A stretch of DNA of 64,000 nucleotides from Myxococcales bacterium (GTDB lineage Bacteria; Myxococcota_A; Polyangia; Palsa-1104; JAEUJZ01), in NCBI GenBank assembly GCA_016794505.1, contig JAEUJZ010000020.1, forward strand, positions 62,001 through 126,000. The letters are read 5' to 3'. This document shows positions 8,649 to 16,426 of the stretch, piece after piece (position 1 is the first letter of the stretch; every line of letters begins with the position of its first letter). The notes under the pieces were generated by a model. The model was not told the origin of the DNA and did no database searches. It saw only the letters and a program-made list of their open reading frames with translations. The translations under genes were made by a program, and so were the position numbers.

Positions 8649-10061
8649 CTACCCAGTCAGGTTGGCGTTGATCACTCCGTCGAGCGGACCGTTATAGAAC
8701 TGCCGCACGGCGTCTTTGCTGCCACCCGACACGGCATAGAGCACGGCCGCGCAGGCGGCGCTGGTGCAGTCGGCGGTGGGGACGTTGCCGTTGTTCTGAC
8801 CCGTCGTCGGATCCCAGTTGGTGCGCCCGTTGGGGCTGACATCACCGAACCAGCCGTGCGGGATCAGGCCGTTGCCCTGCACGAACAGCAGGTTCATGCC
8901 TCCCGGTGTCCCGTCGGGCCAGCCGCTGCGCTGGAAGGGATCTTTGGTGGTGTCACCGGACAGCGTCATCACCGAACGATCGCCCACACGCTTGCTGGTC
9001 ATCACCGGATCTTGCGTGTTGTCTAGCTCGTTCTGGAAGGACACCAGGCTGCGCGCGAAGCCATCGAAAAGCTCGGTCGGGTTGCCGGCAAAGGCACCGT
9101 GTGGATCGTCGTTGAACGCCGGCAGCGTAACCTGCGCCGTCAAGCCCAGGCGGAACGCGTTGGCGGTGACGATCAGCACCTCGGTGATGGCACGCAGGCG
9201 ATCGTCGGTCTGCGCGATCGAGCCGCCCCACTGCTGGACTTGTCCCGGCTTGACCTGAAGCTCGTTGGCCAGGTTCTTGACGACCAAGTTCATCGCCGTG
9301 CGCACATCGCCGCGGACGCGATCGTACGCTGGGTGCTTGGCCCACTTGGCCAGACCCAAGAACGCCGCGTAGTACTGCTGGAACAGCGCACGGTTGTTGT
9401 CGGGAGCCAAGCGCGTCATCAGCGTTGAAGCCGAGCTGGAAAACAGGCCGACCATGGCTCGCCCATCGGGCACGTTCGACGGCGACGGCGCACCGGGAGG
9501 AGCCGGCGCAAAGACCGGGTTCTGCCCACCGCGCTGAACGCCGATCGCAGGGATCAGTGCGTGCAGCGCACTTTGAATCGCTGCCGAGGCGGCAAACAGG
9601 TTGGCGTTGCCGCCCTGCGTGATCTGCACGGTGTTGCCATTGAAGGTCTGGAAGGTCGAGTGTGCTTGGCTGCTGCCGGCAACAAACACCGTCCATGGCT
9701 TGCCTTCAAAGACCGGCTTGCCATCGACAACGCGGTTGTACAGCGTGCGGCCGTTCTTCAGGTTGGCCTTCCGAAAGCGTGAATCGACGGGGCCGTCGAT
9801 GGCGTACTGCGGATCGTTCTGTTCGATGACCTGGCGCACCGGCCAGATGACCGTGGCGCGGGACAGAGCGCCCGTGCCAAGGACGATGTTGACCATGTAG
9901 TTGGGCTTGGCCTGATCGGCGAGTGCGCTGCCGCCCATTTTTTCCAGCATGTCCATGGCGCGCAGGGGGCCCAGGCCAAGGGCTGCGCTGGCAGCGAACA
10001 CGCCGCGGATAAAGTCGCGGCGCGAGGTCCCGCGGAGGCCGATGTCTCGATTCTGTGTCAT
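8649..10061 (-). CDS. Tat-exported protein of unknown function
   Basis: A 470-residue protein from ATG 10061, chosen because a GAGGG box lies about eight bases upstream and this start does not overlap the preceding gene. The N-terminus carries a twin-arginine signal (TSRRDFIRG then a hydrophobic AASAALGLG stretch), so it is probably exported folded, often a sign of a cofactor or of partner-dependent folding. The context, with c-type cytochrome lipoproteins, recalls the DUF1501/DUF1552 partners of planctomycete-type cytochromes, but I see no clear signature of those families. It is the last gene of a four-gene operon, 13 bases after the upstream stop. Function unknown. Confidence 0.7.
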   Translation of the reverse strand: MTQNRDIGLRGTSRRDFIRGVFAASAALGLGPLRAMDMLEKMGGSALADQAKPNYMVNIVLGTGALSRATVIWPVRQVIEQNDPQYAIDGPVDSRFRKANLKNGRTLYNRVVDGKPVFEGKPWTVFVAGSSQAHSTFQTFNGNTVQITQGGNANLFAASAAIQSALHALIPAIGVQRGGQNPVFAPAPPGAPSPSNVPDGRAMVGLFSSSASTLMTRLAPDNNRALFQQYYAAFLGLAKWAKHPAYDRVRGDVRTAMNLVVKNLANELQVKPGQVQQWGGSIAQTDDRLRAITEVLIVTANAFRLGLTAQVTLPAFNDDPHGAFAGNPTELFDGFARSLVSFQNELDNTQDPVMTSKRVGDRSVMTLSGDTTKDPFQRSGWPDGTPGGMNLLFVQGNGLIPHGWFGDVSPNGRTNWDPTTGQNNGNVPTADCTSAACAAVLYAVSGGSKDAVRQFYNGPLDGVINANLTG

Positions 10062-10074
10062 GGCTAGGCCCTCT

Positions 10075-10767
10075 TTAGTCGCAAAGGAACGCAACGCCAG
10101 CGATGGCCGCAATCGCCAAGCGCTTCCGCGTCAGTTCGTCCGCCACACCGGCAGCGGTGTCGCTGGTCATGTTGTTGCAAAGATCCACTTGGCGGTCGGT
10201 AGGAGTGGCGCCGACCAGGCAGGCAAGACCGTCGCGGTTGCAGGTCTTTCCGTCGAAGAGCTTGGCGCCCTGGCAGGCTCCGCTCATCCACACGCCTTCG
10301 GGGTTGGTGGTGGTGATCAGCTCTTCGGCCATGGCGATCATGACGTCTTCCAAGCTGACGAGGCTGCTGGTGCTGTTGCGCGTCGCTTCGGGGATGCGAG
10401 CGAAGAAGTTGGCGACGCCCCACACCGGCTGCGCTCTGCGGACCAGCGCACCGACGCTGCCAGCGTTGGTGTTGTCCAAGTTCAGGCCGCGGCTGCGCAG
10501 GATGCGCGAAAACGTCTCGAACCGCAGCTTGCCGCACGAGTGCAGCTTTTCGCCCTCGGCCGCCGTCAGCTGGCGCCCGTCTTTGAAGATGTCGCCGACG
10601 TTGTCGAGGATGTCGTCGTGATCGAGTCCATAGTCTGGACCACGCTCTTGCTGGGTCAGAAGCTGCGGGTCGACGGGCAGATCGATTTGGGCGCTGTCAC
10701 AGCTGGCCAGCGCAAGCGTCGCAGCCAGGCCCAGGCCCATGCTGGGGAGCAGAAAGTTCTTGGCCAT
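10075..10767 (-). CDS. Putative lipoprotein of unknown function
   Basis: A 230-residue protein from ATG 10767, preceded by a GGAG box. The signal peptide ends with the lipobox LALASC. The mature protein is mostly helical by composition, with a conserved-looking HSCGKLRFETFSRIL segment and four further cysteines near the C-terminus (GACQG, KTCNR, LACLV, DLCNN) followed by a hydrophobic tail ending in FLCD. It has no CxxCH motif. It sits between the PSCyt2-like gene (22-base gap) and the Tat substrate gene (13-base gap), so it probably forms part of the same exported complex. No family recognised. Confidence 0.65.
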   Translation of the reverse strand: MAKNFLLPSMGLGLAATLALASCDSAQIDLPVDPQLLTQQERGPDYGLDHDDILDNVGDIFKDGRQLTAAEGEKLHSCGKLRFETFSRILRSRGLNLDNTNAGSVGALVRRAQPVWGVANFFARIPEATRNSTSSLVSLEDVMIAMAEELITTTNPEGVWMSGACQGAKLFDGKTCNRDGLACLVGATPTDRQVDLCNNMTSDTAAGVADELTRKRLAIAAIAGVAFLCD

Positions 10768-10789
10768 GATGGGTTCTCCTCGCTGCGCT

Positions 10790-11956
10790 CTAGTAGCGAA
10801 CAAAGCTGTCGCTGGTGAAGGCCTTGCGGACCAGCTTCTTGACGTTCCAGTTGCTGCTCTTTAGGTCGACAAGAAGCTTGTTCGCCATGTCGTCGGTCAA
10901 AAGCGCACCGTCTTCAACCACGTCGGGTCGCGACATGGCCCAGTTCCACACGCGGCTGGCGATGCACTTGCCGAACTCGGGATCGCTGGCGATGGCTGCG
11001 CCCAAGGCCGGCAGATCAGCGACGGGCTTGCCGACGCGCCAGGCCGTCATCTCGCCATTGGGCAGCCAGTCAATCGGTGCAGCGTTTGGCTCGTTGGGGA
11101 TCGGCACCTTGACGACGATCTGCATATTCAGCGCGCCATTTGCGCCAAAGCGCGCGAACAGCGGCGCGATGTGGTTCATCGTCGTGTGGCAGTTGGCGCA
11201 GACGATCGACTTGTCGTCTTGGAAGTCGATGCGCGCATCTTTCTTGTTCTGCTTGCCGGTGATCGAGTTGTAGTCCCAAGGCGAGGTATAGCTGCCGCCC
11301 GGACGCGGCTGCGGTGCGCCCGAGGTCTCGGCGGGGAACTTGCGACAAATGAAGGTCTCTTGCACCCAGCGCACGCGGCGGAACGCCATCGATGAAAAGA
11401 ACTGCGCTTGCACACCCGCGTCGGTCAGCACACCGACGGCGCTTTGGTTGGGGCAGTTGGCCGGGCTGAACTTGCCGGTCTTGCCATCAAATGTTTGGCA
11501 GGTGTCGCGGGTCGCAGTGACGATGTCGGTGAACGGCTTTTCGTCCACCACCAGCGACGCGGCATACGTCGGGGCGTAGTCGAAGTTGACCATCGTCCCG
11601 CCGCGGTTGTCGCTGCCGCCCATCTTGAAGGTGTCGCGGAAGAAGTCGATGACCTGGGCGCCAAAGCTGGGCCGCGACATGTAATCGTCGACGAGCTTCT
11701 CGTATTCGGCCTGGCGCATGCTCTCGGCCGCGTCGCGCACCTGTTTGATCTCGGCCAGCGATGGGTAGTTGCCGGTCAGCTTGATCGCGGCCGAGCGCAG
11801 CGCTTCTTCGTAATCAACGCGCGTCACGACGGCCGGCTGCATGGTGTTGCCGTTGGGGTCAACTGGCTTGCCGCCAGACTGCGCGCCACCTGCGCACGCA
11901 CCCAGGGCGGTCGAGGCCAAAGCCCAAGAAAGCATCAGTCCCGTTCTCGTTCGCAT
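10790..11956 (-). CDS. PSCyt2/DUF1549-like lipoprotein with one haem-binding motif
   Basis: A 388-residue protein from ATG 11956, chosen because GGAGGA lies just upstream. Its signal peptide ends in the lipobox LGAC. Residues about 45-110 (DYEEALRSAAIKLTG, YPSLAEI, EYEKLVDDYMSRPSFG) resemble the PSCyt2/DUF1549 domain of planctomycete-type surface cytochromes. A CANCH motif in the C-terminal half is a c-type haem attachment site, and SRVWNWAMSRPD near the end recalls DUF1553-like domains. The protein probably carries one haem and takes part in envelope electron transfer or polymer oxidation. It follows the CGVCH lipoprotein gene with a 26-base gap. Confidence 0.7.
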   Translation of the reverse strand: MRTRTGLMLSWALASTALGACAGGAQSGGKPVDPNGNTMQPAVVTRVDYEEALRSAAIKLTGNYPSLAEIKQVRDAAESMRQAEYEKLVDDYMSRPSFGAQVIDFFRDTFKMGGSDNRGGTMVNFDYAPTYAASLVVDEKPFTDIVTATRDTCQTFDGKTGKFSPANCPNQSAVGVLTDAGVQAQFFSSMAFRRVRWVQETFICRKFPAETSGAPQPRPGGSYTSPWDYNSITGKQNKKDARIDFQDDKSIVCANCHTTMNHIAPLFARFGANGALNMQIVVKVPIPNEPNAAPIDWLPNGEMTAWRVGKPVADLPALGAAIASDPEFGKCIASRVWNWAMSRPDVVEDGALLTDDMANKLLVDLKSSNWNVKKLVRKAFTSDSFVRY

Positions 11957-11982
11957 GACTCCTCCAGCGTGCAAAGGCGCGT

Positions 11983-13167
11983 TTACTTTTCGCCCTTGGC
12001 CCACGCGTCGACGGCGTTGGTAAAGCGCGCAAGCGCGTTGGCGTCGCCCTGTTTGTACGGATGGTTCGGCGTGCCGCCTTGGGCCGCCGGGGTGATCTGC
12101 TTGATCAAGATGCTGTTGCGCGGTGCCGCCCGATCGACGCGACCGAGCGTGTTCAGACAGAACTGCTGCAGCGTTTTTTCGTCGCTAGACAGCGAGGCTT
12201 CCATGTTGAAGGCGCCGTTTGCGGTGTTGTTGCGACCCGGAGCGTGGCAGCTCTGCGCGCACGGCTGAAGCTCGTTCTTCACGGGCGGGTTGAACAGGTT
12301 AAAGGCCTTGCACTTGAGCTCCATCATGCCCATTGGGTTCACCCGTTCCAGAAGCTCAAACGCGATGCCGATGCGGGCACGATTGGTTTCCGGCGCCTGG
12401 GTCAGAAGCACCGTTCCGCCGCCCACCGTCGCTGTCTTGCCGGCGGCGACGGTCAGATCAACGCTGACCAGCGTATCTGCCGGGTCCAGTGATGTGCCCT
12501 TGGCGCTCAGGAAATAAAAGCGCGGATGCTTCAAGCGAATGCCGGTGCCTGGCCCGGCGGTTAGCTTTAGCTGCGAGACGCGGAAGATGCGATTGCCCTC
12601 TTCCTTCAGCGAAAACGTCAGATTGGCCAGCGGATCGAGCACGGGCGCAATCGTCTCGAAGCTCATATTGAACTCGCCATCTTGCAGCGGCACCGTCGGC
12701 ATCAGGCCCGACTTGTTCATGCCGGGGCGCGTCGCGACTTCCGCTTCCAGCCACGCTTTGACGGCATCGGCCTGCACGGGCGCAAGCGGCGGACCGGCGT
12801 GCTGCCCTTTTTGCAGGAGCAGGCTTTGAATGACGGGGTCGGTCAAGAACGCGCCGCCTTTGTACGCGGTGATGGCCTGGTATTCCTGGCCCATCGTCAG
12901 AAACGGCATCACCGAGCCCTGCGCGATGGCATGGCAGACGCCACAGTCGCGGACGAGATCTTTTTTGACCAATCGGTCAAACATCGTCTGCGGATGGACA
13001 TCGTCGAGCTCTTCACTTTCGGGGGCGAGATTCGGCGTGCAGCCGAGCAGCGCCATTCCAGCGCCCAGCGAGAGCAGGCCCACAAGCTGTCGCGTCGCCT
13101 CACGCCGCAACCCACGGCGAGAAGCACACTGGGCTGCGTGATCTGTGTTGGTGCTCACGGATCGCAT
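11983..13167 (-). CDS. c-type cytochrome-like lipoprotein (CGVCH and CAQSCH)
   Basis: A 394-residue protein starting at ATG 13167 behind an AGGAGG box eight bases upstream. The long signal peptide ends in LLGC. Soon after it, CGVCH is a standard c-type haem site and is followed by AYKGGAFLTDP and an FLTMGQEY region, as in small cytochrome-like domains. A beta-rich central domain (about 170-290) resembles copper monooxygenase-like or carbohydrate-binding sandwiches; this is uncertain. Near the C-terminus CAQSCH is a CxxxCH variant of the haem site. It is the first gene of the exported operon running to 8649 and lies downstream of a sigma-54-like site. Confidence 0.7.
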   Translation of the reverse strand: MRSVSTNTDHAAQCASRRGLRREATRQLVGLLSLGAGMALLGCTPNLAPESEELDDVHPQTMFDRLVKKDLVRDCGVCHAIAQGSVMPFLTMGQEYQAITAYKGGAFLTDPVIQSLLLQKGQHAGPPLAPVQADAVKAWLEAEVATRPGMNKSGLMPTVPLQDGEFNMSFETIAPVLDPLANLTFSLKEEGNRIFRVSQLKLTAGPGTGIRLKHPRFYFLSAKGTSLDPADTLVSVDLTVAAGKTATVGGGTVLLTQAPETNRARIGIAFELLERVNPMGMMELKCKAFNLFNPPVKNELQPCAQSCHAPGRNNTANGAFNMEASLSSDEKTLQQFCLNTLGRVDRAAPRNSILIKQITPAAQGGTPNHPYKQGDANALARFTNAVDAWAKGEK

Positions 13168-13239
13168 CGAACACCCTCCTCAAAGCAGGGCCACACAAGA
13201 GCGTAAACGCGACAAAAAACCAAGCGATTTCGAGGAATA

Positions 13240-13255
13240 AGCACGCTATGTGCCA
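13240..13255 (-). promoter_or_regulatory. Sigma-54-like -24/-12 promoter candidate
   Basis: On the minus strand the sequence reads TGGCAC-ATAGC-GTGCT, matching the sigma-54 consensus TGGCAC-N5-TTGCW at the invariant GG and GC with exactly ten bases between them and one core mismatch. The start would fall near 13228, leaving a leader of about 60 bases before ATG 13167. Sigma-54 promoters are common in Myxococcota. No enhancer site was identified. Confidence 0.4.
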
Positions 13256-13509
13256 GGCTCTACCGACAGCATTGTGCGATGGAATTTATGTGAATTGAAT
13301 TGCCCGAATCGGGGTCCCGATCACGACGCACTGCGTTGCAGTGGGGACGTTCGCAGCTGCGTCAAGGCGGCCGAAGCCAAGCCTGGCCAGGAAGGAACGG
13401 TGATGGATCGATCCAGCAGCTCAGGACCCGCAGCTGTCGAGCGCAGCCATCACTGCGCGCCGGGTCCGCGCTGCGTGGTCGGTCCTTGAGTCCGCGGCCC
13501 GCTCAACGG
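13256..13509. other. Intergenic region, no convincing gene
   Basis: The part nearest 13260-13305 is AT-richer, fitting promoter DNA for the cytochrome operon. TCGGG-GT-CCCGA (13309-13320) is a perfect small inverted repeat. CCCGCT/AGCGGG (13498-13522) spans the stop of the last CheW gene and might end the chemosensory transcript. A 79-codon plus-strand frame from GTG 13250 has no proper ribosome site and an uninformative composition. Confidence 0.4.
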
Positions 13510-13923
13510 CTAGCTCAGCGGGTCGATCAGCAGGAACAACACATCGTCGCCGGTCTGGGCCAGCGCAATGTGCGTGACGCGGGCTGTGTTCGACGGCTCA
13601 GACGTGCGCTCACGCTGGCAGAGCGCGGGCAGCGGCTGCAGGTTCACTTGGTCGGCCGGAACCAGCTCTAAAAAGCGCGAGACCAAGACGGCGCGCGGTC
13701 CGTCCCGCGTATCGAGGATCAGGGTCCAGCGCCCCAGCGAGCTGTCGTCAAACGGCAAAAACTCAGCGGGCAAGGGCAGGCTGGGTGGCAGCTCGGGCTC
13801 GCCCTCGCTGGCGATGCGCAGGATGCGCTGCGTCGGCAAGCCCCAGCGCAGGTGTATCCCTTGGATCATGAAGAAGGCGCCACCCAGGTCGGCAGCGACG
13901 CCGCGCGGGTCGTCCCCTTTCAT
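13510..13923 (-). CDS. CheW-like coupling protein (second copy)
   Basis: A 137-residue protein. The sequence is consistent with a diverged CheW/SH3-like beta-barrel: FFMIQGIHLRWGLPTQRILRI resembles the CheW start strand, and the ending TGDDVLFLLIDP resembles the final LDPxxL motif. It would couple the receptor to the CheA kinase, or compete with the first CheW for that role. Its ATG overlaps the stop of the first CheW gene by four bases, and it is the last gene of the chemosensory operon. Identification rests partly on context because similarity to standard CheW is low. Confidence 0.65.
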   Translation of the reverse strand: MKGDDPRGVAADLGGAFFMIQGIHLRWGLPTQRILRIASEGEPELPPSLPLPAEFLPFDDSSLGRWTLILDTRDGPRAVLVSRFLELVPADQVNLQPLPALCQRERTSEPSNTARVTHIALAQTGDDVLFLLIDPLS

Positions 13924-14372
13924 CGCGGACGATCCGCAGCGCTCGTTTCGATCACGCTTCGCACCAGGGCGGACAGGTCCAATAGGACCGCGATCTGGCC
14001 ACCGAGTTCGAACTCGCTTTGGGCAAAGCGAACGCGGCTTAGGCGCAGGGGAAGAAGCTGCAGGTTTTCGACGGGCAGCGCCTCGCGCACTTCATCGGCG
14101 GGAATGCCCAGGGTGCAGCCGTCCGTGTGGGCGACCAGCGTGCGCGGCGGCTGGCTTTCTTTCTGCGCAAGAGGTTCCCCAACGAGCTCCTGCGGCAGGT
14201 GCAAAAGATCCAGCACCGCGGTCGCGCGACCCCGCCACGCCATGACGCCCGGAAACATCGGCGGCGCACCGGGCACTGGCATCCAGTTCTGCGCGCCCAG
14301 GATCTGTTCCACCAGGCTGGCGTCGACGGCGTACCACTGCGTTTGGCAACGAAATGGGATGACGTGCTGCAT
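13920..14372 (-). CDS. CheW-like coupling protein
   Basis: A 150-residue protein with the two-subdomain CheW layout: VIPFRCQTQWYAVDASLVEQIL as opening strands, then PVPGAPPMFPGVMAWRG, which matches the classic IP..P..v.GvinlRG motif, then ATAVLDLLHLP (normally PviDLr), and a second lobe ending in QIAVLLDLSALV. It would link the receptor encoded at the head of the operon to CheA. It lies five bases after the receiver gene and overlaps the second CheW gene by four. Confidence 0.85.
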   Translation of the reverse strand: MQHVIPFRCQTQWYAVDASLVEQILGAQNWMPVPGAPPMFPGVMAWRGRATAVLDLLHLPQELVGEPLAQKESQPPRTLVAHTDGCTLGIPADEVREALPVENLQLLPLRLSRVRFAQSEFELGGQIAVLLDLSALVRSVIETSAADRPR

Positions 14373-14377
14373 GGAGC

Positions 14378-14773
14378 CTAGTGCTTGGCGGCGCGAGCCC
14401 GCGTGATAAACGCCTGAATGGATCGCACGATGCCTGGCCAGTCGTCGGACTTGCAGATGTAACCGTCGGCACCGCAGCTCTTGGCGATCTGGGCCAGCGT
14501 GCGCTCGGGCTGATCGGAAAACAACACGACGGGACAGATGCTGCCCTTCATGGCCCGCTGCGCGATCTGGATCAGCTGATCGCCTTTTAGGCCAGGCATC
14601 GAAAAATCGACCAAGGCCAGGCTGGGCTGCGACTGCATCAGCTTCTGGCTGAAGCCGATGGGGCTAGAGAGGGTGGTGACCTCAAAGCCGGCTTCTTCCA
14701 AGTTCAGACGTGCCACTTCGCGGCAGAATTCGCTGTCGTCGACGACGACAATGTGGTGCTTGGGCAAAGACAT
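14378..14773 (-). CDS. Stand-alone receiver (CheY-like response regulator)
   Basis: A 131-residue single-domain receiver. The acidic pair is D12-D13 (IVVVDDSEF), the phospho-acceptor is D56 in LALVDFSMPGLKG, the switch serine lies in VVLFSD, and the conserved lysine is in GYICKSDD. There is no output domain. It is probably the phosphoryl-group target of the CheA encoded upstream, either as an output that binds a motor or motility partner or as a phosphate sink, since that CheA carries its own receiver. It lies nine bases after the CheR gene and five before CheW. Confidence 0.9.
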   Translation of the reverse strand: MSLPKHHIVVVDDSEFCREVARLNLEEAGFEVTTLSSPIGFSQKLMQSQPSLALVDFSMPGLKGDQLIQIAQRAMKGSICPVVLFSDQPERTLAQIAKSCGADGYICKSDDWPGIVRSIQAFITRARAAKH

Positions 14774-14782
14774 ACGGCGACC

Positions 14783-16426
14783 TCAGCTTCGTTTGCCGGG
14801 GGTTGAATCTCGGGGTGTGCGGGAAATGGGGCGAAGACCGTCGCTGCTCTGACCGGCACGAGCCTGTCTTTCGGCCAGCGCGAATAGCTCAGAGCGCAGC
14901 GAGTCGAGGTTCAGCATCGTCACAATCGGGCCCGAGTCCCGTCGACGACGCCCCCGCAGTGCGATGACTCGCTCATACGCAAGCTGCGCCTCGCTGGCAT
15001 TGTCCATCGCTTGATGGCAGAGCGCCAGGTACAGCGCCGCGGGCCACAGATCGGGCGACACAAAGAGCGCGCGGTTTAACGCCGGAATCGCCCGCTCGGG
15101 CTGACCGCGCATGTACTCGCTCATGCCAACCAGCAACAATAGCTCGTCGGAATGAGCCGAAGGATCGGTGCTGCTCAAGACGGGGGCCAGCGCCGAGAGC
15201 GCTCCGTCGGCGTCTCCCGCGGCAAGAAGCTGGGCGGCCCGCCGCAGCTCGGGCCGAGTCGTCGACGAGGGCGAAGACGGCAGCGGTGCAGACACAATCG
15301 GGACGTATGAACCGCTGCGTGCCGCGGCGCGTGGCCCTGTGTCTTCGGCGGCATCGCGTCCGCCAAAGCCCCACAAAAGCCCGCTGCCACTGCCGCTAAG
15401 ACCACCTGGCGTCTGATTGCTGTGACTGCCCTTGCTGGGGCTGCTGCCCTTGCTGGGACTGCTGCCCGTGCTCGCCGACAAGACCGGGATCGTGGGCGAT
15501 GAGATGCGCTTGATTTGCCCAGCGCCCGTCGGAAAACTGCTGGGAAGCGGCGGCGTTGGGCGACGCGACGGCGATGGCAGGCCAAGCTTGGGTGGCACCG
15601 AGCGCGCAGCCAAAGGCGGTGTCACCGCGCGGTTGGAAATCGCGGCATGACGCGGACGCACATGCGCCCAGCGCTCGCCGATGCGCACTCGTTCTAGCTC
15701 GTCCGGTTCGAACTGGAACTCGCCTGCGCCAAGCAACAGATAGCCGCCCGGTTCCAGCGCTTGCGCCAAGCGATGCAGCGTCGCCTGTGCCGCTTCAGGC
15801 ATGAAGTACATCAGCACATTGCGGCACAAGATCAGCGGCCAGCCGTCGGACAGCGTCGGCATCGGCGGCGGCGAAAGCAGGTTGTGAACATCAAACAGGA
15901 TGCTCGACCGCAGCGTGTTGGCGATCCGCAGACCGTCGGAAACCGGCTCTAAAAAGGCCTGCATCGACGACGGCAAGCGACGCGCGGCATCGGCGGGAAA
16001 GCGGCCTTGATATGCCTGCTGCACCGCGTGCGGGTTGATGTCCGTCGCCAGCACGCGCACGCTGCGCTGGGCCAAGTGCGCCAACATAGCGATCGAGTAC
16101 GCGTCTTCACCGTTGGCGCAGGCCGGGACCCAGATCTCAAGCGGTGGGCTGCCCATGGGGCGCTCGCGAATCAGATCGCCGATCACCTCAAGCTGCTGAG
16201 GATCGCGATACAGCCACGAATACTGCACCGCAACGTGATCCAAAAGCTGCGCGGCTTCTTCGGTATCGCTGCCGGCCACCGCCTCGGCATAGGCCAGCGC
16301 CGACGAGTAACCAAGCGCCATGGCGCGCTCTTCCAGCCAGCGCAGGATCTCGGGACCGCGCTGGCTGAGATCGATGCCGGTCCAACTGGAAATCACGCGC
16401 AGAGCGCTGGGATTCTGGCTGCTCAT
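14783..16426 (-). CDS. CheR-type receptor methyltransferase with TPR tail
   Basis: A 547-residue protein. The N-terminal CheR fold uses S-adenosylmethionine to methylate receptor glutamates. Motifs are VQYSWLYRDP (normally NxTxFFRD), WVPACANGEDAYSIAML (normally CATGEEPYS), ATDINPHAVQQAY, and LILCRNVLMYF. The first motif is altered, so activity is likely but not certain. A Ser/Pro/Gly-rich linker (about 270-370, with SPSKGSSPSKGS repeats) leads to TPR-like helices at about 400-500, as in CheR-TPR proteins of alternative chemosensory systems. Its ATG overlaps the CheB stop by four bases. Confidence 0.88.
   Translation of the reverse strand: MSSQNPSALRVISSWTGIDLSQRGPEILRWLEERAMALGYSSALAYAEAVAGSDTEEAAQLLDHVAVQYSWLYRDPQQLEVIGDLIRERPMGSPPLEIWVPACANGEDAYSIAMLAHLAQRSVRVLATDINPHAVQQAYQGRFPADAARRLPSSMQAFLEPVSDGLRIANTLRSSILFDVHNLLSPPPMPTLSDGWPLILCRNVLMYFMPEAAQATLHRLAQALEPGGYLLLGAGEFQFEPDELERVRIGERWAHVRPRHAAISNRAVTPPLAARSVPPKLGLPSPSRRPTPPLPSSFPTGAGQIKRISSPTIPVLSASTGSSPSKGSSPSKGSHSNQTPGGLSGSGSGLLWGFGGRDAAEDTGPRAAARSGSYVPIVSAPLPSSPSSTTRPELRRAAQLLAAGDADGALSALAPVLSSTDPSAHSDELLLLVGMSEYMRGQPERAIPALNRALFVSPDLWPAALYLALCHQAMDNASEAQLAYERVIALRGRRRRDSGPIVTMLNLDSLRSELFALAERQARAGQSSDGLRPISRTPRDSTPGKRS

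Noticed and set aside
13250..13489. Small plus-strand gene in the cytochrome/CheW gap
   Set aside because: Weak ribosome site, low-information composition and overlap with the sigma-54-like site.
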